Position numbers and translations under genes: made by a program
Part shown: positions 57,100 to 64,000 of the stretch, piece by piece
Position numbering within the stretch: position 1 is the stretch's first letter
How the letters are laid out: each line of letters begins with the position of its first letter
The notes under the pieces: model-generated
What the model saw: the letters and a program-made list of their open reading frames with translations, nothing else
What the model was told of the DNA's origin: nothing
Databases searched by the model: none
Assembly (NCBI GenBank): GCA_023052935.1
Contig: CM041292.1
Coordinates: 80,672,169-80,736,168, forward strand
Source: Piezodorus guildinii
Taxonomy: Eukaryota > Arthropoda > Insecta > Hemiptera > Pentatomidae
Reading direction: 5' to 3'
Length of the DNA: 64,000 bases

Positions 57100-57440
57100 A
57101 TCCTCTAGCTCAATCCCAATCCAGCTCCACACACCATTACTATCACCCTATACTAGAAGGTTGAAATAGCAGTGGCCCCGAAACCTCTTGTAAACATTTA
57201 TACTCGTATTGGAGTTCTAGCATTGGCTAGATTCGCCACTCACGTGCTGTATGCTTGAGGAGTATAGATAGGTATGAGTGACTTTTGTACATATTCTTAT
57301 TGATTTTTTTATTGTATATACGTACGAGTATATTGTATAATTATTGTTTTGTATAAATTGTGTGAATGTAATATGAATGCTGTTCTTGATCACTATTATT
57401 AATGTCCTAATTAGGAAAGATTGTTATATTACTGAATAAA
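57100..57440 (+). mobile_element. Jockey-B LINE 3' UTR fragment
   Basis: Inverse match to 10890-11230: CAGTGGCCCCGAAACCTCTTGTA, GAGTTCTAGCATTGGCTAGATTC, CACTCACGTGCTGT, ending ATATTACTGAATAAA. Confidence 0.8.
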
Positions 57441-58763
57441 AAAATTTTTTTTTGAAAAAAAAATTATTTTAAGTGCTATTATTCAAGTTATGATGTTGTT
57501 CATTGATATAACCTATTATATTTTATATCACTCACTTAAAGTTAAATTGTAATTTTAATGCTATATAATAAAAAAAAAAAAGTGATTATTCTTTATTTAA
57601 TTTATATCATTATTTATTTATTTCAATTATTATTTATTTATTTTATAATATTATTTATTTTTTGTATTTTATTTCTTCTCTTTATTCAGTTTTATTTATT
57701 CTTCTTTGTAATTTTTTTATTTTTGTTTCTCTTTATTTAGGTTTATTTATTCTTCATTGTAATTTATTTATTTTTTTTTTTTTGCTGTACATATGGAATG
57801 TATGACTTTTTTTAGCACTATTACTCATTGCCGAAATTGAGGCAGATTGTATTATTTCTAAATAAAACAATTTAAATTGAAAAAAATATATATAATACAT
57901 ACATCATAGTAATTATAGAAAAAACGTAAGATCATTTCCTTGCACAGAACGAAATTCGCAGTACGATAATAGGAGAACGAAAGTGCGGTTGGATTGACAT
58001 GTGGTATTTTCGTTCGGAGGATTTGGACAAGGCCCAACCAGTTGTACGACAGCCTTGCATCTATTGGACAAACATGTTGTGAGATTTTAGTGTTATGAAA
58101 CTATCTGCGATGTGTGAAGTATTCTTGTAATTATTTTAATATTACTTTTAAATTAAAAAATGTTGCAATGATTATTTTGTAAACTATTATTAGAAATTTA
58201 ACATAATCTTAAAAAAGCAAAACTAAAGAAGAAAACTAGGAATAAATACAGAATAGGAATAAGAAAAAAGGAATTTAAAAACCCAGATGTTCAGAATTTG
58301 GATGGATGCCAAATTTAAATGCCCAGGTAAGACAAAAAATAGTAAATGTAAAAATATAACTCTTAAATCTGAATGTCTGACCTTTAGCAAATTAGCTCTG
58401 CTAAATTTTAGCATGATGTTCCTTCCAAAGGCTATTTGGCCTAATAGCGCCATTTGCTAAGTTTAGATTCAAGATTAATCATCGTAAAGTAAAATATAGT
58501 ATGTTATAAAGGCTTGATTATAAATTGTTATAGAATACTGTTGTACTTTAAATAATTTGGAAGCCATGCAGAATTTATTAAAGATAATTATAACAAAACG
58601 GTATAAAACAGGAGTAAACGCTGAACATGGACGGAATTAACCATTATTGGTTCATAAACACAACTAATAAATATTAAAAGAATTTTTTCATTTTATCTAT
58701 TAATCGTACCAAATTAATTAAGTTGTAAATACTCAGTAAAATTTTTGTTTTGTTTTACAGCTA
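57441..58763. other. AT-rich; T-rich low complexity and a LINE tail
   Basis: 57590-57785 is T/A-rich low complexity whose 60-codon frame is not coding. 57820-57885 ends in GAGGCAGATTGTATTATTTCTAAATAA, the tail also seen at 39199. 57940-58080 is GC-richer but unassigned. Confidence 0.5.
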
Positions 58764-59662
58764 TTGGGTTGATGCAAAATTAATGCAGGTTTTTAGTAGG
58801 TATTGTAAATACGCCATATCTTTACTTTAACCATATATATTTAATCAAAATAATTTCCATCTGAATCAATGCACTTTTGCCAACGTTCAACAAGCTTTCT
58901 TATTCCACCAGAAAAAAAATCCGAATCCCTGGAGTCAATGAAATCACGAAAAGAATTTTCAATGTCGTCCTGGTTTTGAAAATTTTTCTCCCTCAAAAAG
59001 TTGTCCAGATGCCTGAAAAAGTGGAAGTCTGTAGGAGAGAGGTCAGGTGAATAAGGCGGATGTTGGAGAACTTCGTAGCCCAACTCGTGCAGTCGTCGAA
59101 GCGTTGGTTGTGCAACGTGTGGTCTGGCGTTATCGTGGAGCAGGATCGGCCCCTTCCGATTCATCAATGCTGGGCAAAGACGTTGCAATTTTTGAGTTCC
59201 GAGTTCCGCCGCTATTTCTCGTGTGGTTTTGGTTGGGTCTTCTTCCACTTTTGACCTCAGCTGGTCGTTGTCCAGAGCAAGATGACGGCCCCGACCTTCC
59301 TTGTCTTCGAGGTCGAAATCTCCTCTGCGAAACTTCTGGAACCAACGCTGCACCGTGCACTCATTAATAGCCGCCTGACCCCACACTTCATTAATATTAC
59401 GAGCCGTTTGCGCAGGCCTGCGCCCTAATTTAAATTCGTAAAAATAAATTTGACGAAAATCGCACTTTGACATTTTCGATTCAAGACCTTTGAACACACT
59501 GAACAAAACGATTTTACTAAACAAATTCATGGTGAAAGAGAGGGTATTAGATAAGGTTTGTTTTGGTATAATAATGATCAATGTTAGGATTAGCTTTGTT
59601 TACACAATTGGAATTAAGATATTGCAATAGAGGAAATCTGCATTAATTTTGCATCAACCCAA
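58764..59662 (-). mobile_element. Internally deleted Hsmar1/cecropia-like mariner
   Basis: 899 bp bounded by TA on both sides. Perfect inverted termini: TTGGGTTGATGCAAAATTAA from 58764, extending at least 25 bp, and its reverse complement ending 59662. This closely resembles the Hsmar1/cecropia-type end. A complete mariner is about 1.3 kb. With identical ends it could in principle be mobilised by a matching transposase elsewhere. Confidence 0.92.
58841..59473 (-). pseudogene. mariner transposase with central deletion
   Basis: Starts at ATG 59473 (MSKCDFRQIYFYEFKLGR); the open frame extends upstream to 59581 but that part is TIR/UTR. Present: first helix-turn-helix, NECTVQRWFQKFRRGD, linker, DNDQLRSKVEEDP, TREIAAELG. 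It then jumps to TQKLQRLCPALMNRKGP. The second and third catalytic residues remain: HDNARPH and SPDLSPTD, with 34 residues between the aspartates (D34D, mariner). It ends WQKCIDSDGNYFD. About 210 residues against ~345; the missing ~135 include the second HTH end, WVPHEL and the first catalytic D. The deletion keeps the frame. Inactive. Confidence 0.92.
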
Positions 59663-60560
59663 TATTTTATTATTTTACTGACAGTTTGGAAATTTTGTTA
59701 TTTGTTAAAATTTAAATCCGTTATTTTATTCGCTTAATACTAATCTAAGCTTGAGTCTGAAATAGTAATGAACGCAAACAATAAATTTTTTAGGGTTTTA
59801 CTTTTTTAGAATCACATAGCAGTATAAGATAAATAATTTTTCGGTCTTTTGATAAAAATCGTAAAAAAAAATAATTAAAAATAAATTGCCGTGTAAGTTA
59901 AGTTTTTTTATGACTTTTACGTTGAGTCCTTAAAGTGACAGTAACATCCAAGTTCAGAGAGTCGTTTGCTGCGCTCAAGAGATTTTTAATATTATATATC
60001 ATATGTTACTTATCAGAGAAATATATATCTAGAGTAAGGGTGATAATTAGGCGTGAGGAAACAATGAACTGTATGGAGCAATCGACTAAAGCATGTCCTA
60101 ATGAAATATCTACTGTTTTCCTATAAGGAAAAAATCTAAAGGTGTCCCCATTATTAGGAAGAATGATCGGCCAGGAAGAAAACACGGAGAAAAAAACAAT
60201 GATTTGTTGTTTCTTTTAGATTGATAAGGAAAAATAAAAACGCATGTAAGAACAAAAACGAGGCTTACCTTAGAATTAGAGATTTTTAAAAATAATAAAT
60301 ATGAATATCTTTATGTCTTATTCTTTCAAGACAAGTTTGATCTATGAGTAAATACCATCATAGAATAAATGTGTCTTAAATTCAGACAAAAAGTGGTTTA
60401 TTGCAATTTGAGTTGATCCCCTGAAGTTATGAACTATAAAAAAAGATTAAAAAAGATAAGGTTACTTTTTGAGAACTCGTAGGCTGTCAAAACGCTAGTC
60501 AAGAGAAATGTTGAGTAATGTGTGTGTTGTAATATATCTATTTTTAAATTTCCTTGTTTA
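59663..60560. other. AT-rich unassigned DNA
   Basis: A 63-codon frame at 59935-60126 has no motif. Possible intron upstream of the exon candidate at 60562. Confidence 0.45.
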
Positions 60561-60561
60561 G

Positions 60562-60690
60562 CTGTGCGTTCGTATCTAAACAGTGTGAGGTCATCTGGGA
60601 TCAACGCCGGTCTCCTCCTGACACCTCGCTACAAACACCTATGTTGATTTTGTTTCAATACAACAAAATAAATAAGATTTACGAGCTAAG
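60562..60690 (+). CDS. Candidate 3' terminal exon, unidentified
   Basis: A convincing acceptor (TTTTTAAATTTCCTTGTTTAG, 60541-60561) leads into a GC-richer island. Two frames are open: CAFVSKQCEVIWDQRRSPP onward to a stop near 60693, and VRSYLNSVRSSGINAGLLL to a stop at ~60644. No homologue recognised. Two competing frames weaken the call. Confidence 0.27.
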
Positions 60691-60693
60691 CTG

Positions 60694-61124
60694 AAAAAAA
60701 ATTGTTTTTTTCAATCCAATGTTTATGCGTTATAGGCTTTATGTGCAATTTAATGCAGTTTATCACAAAAAAATACTAATCGTAAAATTATTGTAATATA
60801 TAATTATCAAGAAAAAAAGTAATATAAAGAAAAACTGAACAGAACATAATTTTTTTAAATTAAATTACAAATGGAAAAAACCCTAAATCGGTTCTTGAAA
60901 CGTTGGTGATTACACAGTTTTTTCTCTATTTGCTAATCCTTTATATTTATTACACAGTCAACCATTAATTCTTTAATATGATAAAATATAAATAAAGAAA
61001 CATTAAATTAAACCCATAACAAAACATAACAACAAACTAGGAAAACAAGTTTTAATTTAACTATGACCAAAGATATTAAGCCCAAATATAGCCTAATCTA
61101 GTTGATTTTCTCTAAATACATAAG
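60694..61124. other. AT-rich unassigned DNA
   Basis: No signal seen. Confidence 0.5.
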
Positions 61125-61300
61125 GGTCAATACATTTGAAATCTTCCAATTTCCATTAATTTTGCCGTTTAAAGTTTTTGATTTTAATGTTTTTTTCTTC
61201 TATTATTCTCTATCCTTTCGTGAATAAAGAAAAACCATGGATATTTTTTTTTCTGGCAAATACTTTTAGTGTTACAGCCGTTTTAAGCCAGCAATTTTTC
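61125..61300 (+). repeat. Rep-C copy
   Basis: GGTCAATACATTTGAAATCTTCC, TCCATTAATTTTGC, TATTATTCTCTATCC, CAAATACTTTTAGTGTTACAGC; collinear with 38845-39020. Confidence 0.6.
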
Positions 61301-61320
61301 TTTAGTTCTTTTCCTCTTAG

Positions 61321-61521
61321 ATGAATGCCCCTTTTTATGTATCTAATGAGACACTAAATAATAACCTTAACATTACGTTGGTCATTACAACTGCCACTGA
61401 GCGTTACATTAATTTTCACGACAGACTGGTGGTGAATTTAAACCCACTGACTCAAAACCTATCTACTGCCACCAACTCTTATGTGAAGACAATGGAGGCA
61501 CTGGACAAGAGACTTACCTAA
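61321..61521 (+). mobile_element. Jockey-type LINE remnant
   Basis: MNAPFYVSNETLNNNLNIT corresponds to HNAPYFVTNKLIHKDLNI of the 5-kb copy, and ERYINFHDRLVVNLNPLTQ to SRYHSFHDKLHSYPNPLVS. Diverged but open for 66 codons. Confidence 0.7.
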
Positions 61522-62205
61522 CTGATAACCATTTGTTTTATGATCTAGTTAATCCCCATGTTCTTAGTCTTTGTATTTGTATACAGTTGTATTTGATTTT
61601 TTTAATTATATTTTTTTGATTTTTTACAACTGTTTATACAATATATACAAGTAAAAGGGCTGAAATTACAAATATAGCCATGAAATAGTCTTGTGAAGAG
61701 GCTACCTAGAGATAGCACCTAAAAAAAAAATAAATAAATAAAAAAAAGTTAAATTAATAATTTATTCCGGGACTTACACATGAAAGTAAATTATTTGGTG
61801 CCATAGAATAATAATAACAAAAAAATAAATACACTGATGAAGAAAAAATAAATAAAAAGGCATAGATAACATGTGATAAATATAATAAATCAACTTATCC
61901 TGCTAACGATTGAGAAAAAAATATATAATTTCCCATCTGTTCCTGTACATAGCTTTGAAAAAAAAAATGTGAAGTATTTCTAATTAGAAAAAGTAACTTC
62001 AATGTTAGCACTTCTATGATTTTTTCCATTTAAACGTTTTTATTTAAAATTGGATTTTTTCAAGATTGTTAGAAAATCAAATTTATAAGAAGTAATTAAA
62101 TTTACGGTTTAAAGGTTGGACAGGTATTAAGAGTATATTCATTTCTTAGCATATTTGCTTTTTGCATAAGCAGATGGTAAATTCCATTATTGTCAAAATT
62201 CATAT
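61522..62205. other. AT-rich unassigned DNA
   Basis: 61560-61700 is probably the 3' UTR of the preceding LINE remnant. The rest is unassigned. Confidence 0.4.
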
Positions 62206-62207
62206 AT

Positions 62208-62294
<87 letters not shown>
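62206..62294. repeat. (AT)n microsatellite
   Basis: About 44 units, the longest dinucleotide tract in the window. Confidence 0.95.
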
Positions 62295-62296
<2 letters not shown>

Positions 62297-63787
62297 GTAG
62301 GAGGTTAGGAAAAAGGAACATTTTAAAACTACTTGTAAGATGTCTAAGAGTAATATGACTCTTAACTCCATACATAGCATAGTAGGATAAGAAAATTGCA
62401 AACGAAAAAAAAGTGGCTAATGTAAAAAGAGAGTAAGGCTAAAGCAAAGCTGGAATTAATTCGATCTAATACAAAATGGTCCAAATAATGACAAAGAGAA
62501 AATTGAAGAGGGATAAAGATCTTAAAGGAGGGTTAGGATAAAGGAAGAAGGTAGCTGAGTGGCCATCTATTAGCCTCCTATTACTTCTCTCCCAGTTTTC
62601 TTTACCTTGTTACAGCGATTTAATGAAGCAATACAAAACCTCGGTTAGATCTTAGGGGGGAAAAATTACCTTTTCCTCAGAGAACTTTTATATTAGTCCT
62701 TATAATCGTCCTGTCGTAAAGCGAAATAACAGATTGCGGGAATATTGTGACATCTTTTAAGTATCAAAGGATACATTTAAGAAGCGGCTACTTGAAGAAA
62801 TTAAAACTACTTCTTTCCCATTTTTCTTGTTACAGCGTTGATTTGGAAAAATCTGTGCCTCTAAATCGAGCCATGTGAGCTATGGAAAAGTACATTTCCA
62901 GCAGTGAAATTCGACAAAAAAGCAGTACCTTCAAAAACTTATATACGATATCTCGCCTAATCACCAAATTGCAGGCTGTACTGAGCCTGTGACCCATCCT
63001 GGGTTGTAAAGGTACAGGTTCTAGTTAAAGCCGGATCAATATGGAAAATCTGCCTCCTTGGCATTTTTGACTCGCTATTCGATTTGATGTCTCGAATAAA
63101 AGCAATGCAGCTAAATGTTTAGCTCTTTAACTCAAACGGTATGCGAGCTTTTAAAAAATCTACACATTTCTCAATAACAAAAAAAAAAATTATAAGTTTA
63201 CTTAGACGCAAGTTCATAATACATTTTATATTTTTTATGTAGATCTATGAGGTGTTAATTTAAATGTATTTAAAAAAAGTGTTGTTGTAAATGTATTTAG
63301 CGCTAATAACCAAAGAGTAGAACACCTATTCAAATCGGAACGGAAAGAGCAAAGCAATTTATTATAGATATAAGAAAGGGGTGGGCAAACATCACCATTG
63401 TTGTGGATTGCCTGTCTCAATAAAATAAATAAGTATTAATTGTTTTTATAGGGTCGTAACACCATAGTCTAATCTAAACAGTAAATTCTTCCAATAAAAC
63501 AAATATAACACATTTCATACATCAACACATAACCACACAAATCAACTCACTTCTTTACTTTAATCCTCCTTGTAACCAGGCCAATCTAAAAAAGAAAATA
63601 TGAATTTTTTCTGAAATTTTTTTATTTATTGATATTTATTACAAATTGTTTCATAATGAACAGTAGTAATAGTGATGTGATACACATTCATACAATATAT
63701 ACAGAAAATAATGGTAAAGTCAAATTACATAAAATCGGAAATGAATAAAATAATAATAAATTAAAAAGTATTAAATAACTTCAATAC
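62295..63787. other. Unassigned
   Basis: 62520-63120 is less AT-rich but shows no open frame with splice context. A 61-codon minus frame at 63235-63420 is unsupported. Confidence 0.45.
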
Positions 63788-63915
63788 ACTAGGTATACCT
63801 CTGTATCCCAATTTTATGGCGATTTGAAGTGGCTTTACCCTTCCAATCGTCGCAAGTATTTCCTTGCGTCATTCTTTTACCAAGTTATCCAATCCCGCCG
63901 CCCATCATACATTTT
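63788..63915 (-). repeat. Second copy of the 34.6-kb repeat
   Basis: Minus strand reads LDNLVKE, stop, RKEILATIGRVKPLQIAIKL then GYRGIP. The stop shows that it is not an active exon. Confidence 0.55.
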
Positions 63916-64000
63916 TGACCTTCTACAATTGAGGCGTTGATTTCCAAAAGGTACTATATCCATTCTAGGAAATTTTACAGGAGACGCGAATATCACTAAT

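Noticed and set aside
57558..57740. 60-codon hydrophobic frame
   Set aside because: T-rich low complexity with no start context or homology.
59047..59367. 106-codon plus frame and other frames opposite the mariner ORF
   Set aside because: Antisense shadows of the transposase, which has clear domain matches on the minus strand.

Overview
The window looks like accessory, repeat-choked DNA from an arthropod nuclear genome, most likely an insect and perhaps a hemipteran. This is inferred from the very AT-rich composition, long (AT)n and poly(A/T) tracts, spliced-looking exons, and a repeat fauna of Jockey-type LINEs, mariners, tRNA-derived SINEs, a Helitron and a Penelope-like element (PLE). Nothing bacterial, no rRNA and no functional tRNA gene was seen.

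Host coding content is sparse. The one complete gene-like CDS is an intronless M17 (leucyl-aminopeptidase family) protein on the minus strand (26404-27924) with metal and catalytic motifs intact. A GC-rich 137-nt exon at 6305-6441 (minus) has good splice sites, one open frame and ankyrin-repeat character, so an unseen large-intron gene probably crosses this area. Three weaker exon candidates lie at 29995-30196, 51670-51740 and 60562-60690.

Left part (1-14.5 kb): a Rep-A copy split by a 491-bp Helitron with exact ends; a 1.2-kb fold-back element of inverted tandem units; decayed Jockey fragments; Rep-B copies; microsatellites. Centre-left (14.6-21.7 kb): a Jockey-type LINE fragment interrupted by two PLE copies that form a nearly perfect inverted repeat (arms 2.70 kb, spacer 524 bp), flanked by a candidate 12-bp target duplication. 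Centre (21.7-35.9 kb): Rep-A copies, an RTE-like remnant, SINE-1 copies, the aminopeptidase, Jockey fragments and a 5'-truncated LINE with a perfect 13-bp target duplication. Right (35.9-64 kb): Rep-B with an internal ~115-bp tandem array, more Rep-A, SINE-1 and SINE-2, a mariner 5' fragment fused to SINE-2, a LINE RNase H remnant, and an 899-bp internally deleted Hsmar1-like mariner with perfect terminal repeats.

The named families (Rep-A, Rep-B, Rep-C, SINE-1, SINE-2, Jockey-A, Jockey-B) are working labels for groups recognised only by comparing sequences inside this window. Apart from the aminopeptidase and the exon candidates, the coding sequence seen belongs to transposable elements, nearly all of them broken. 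The genes do not form an operon or pathway; the layout records nested insertion.
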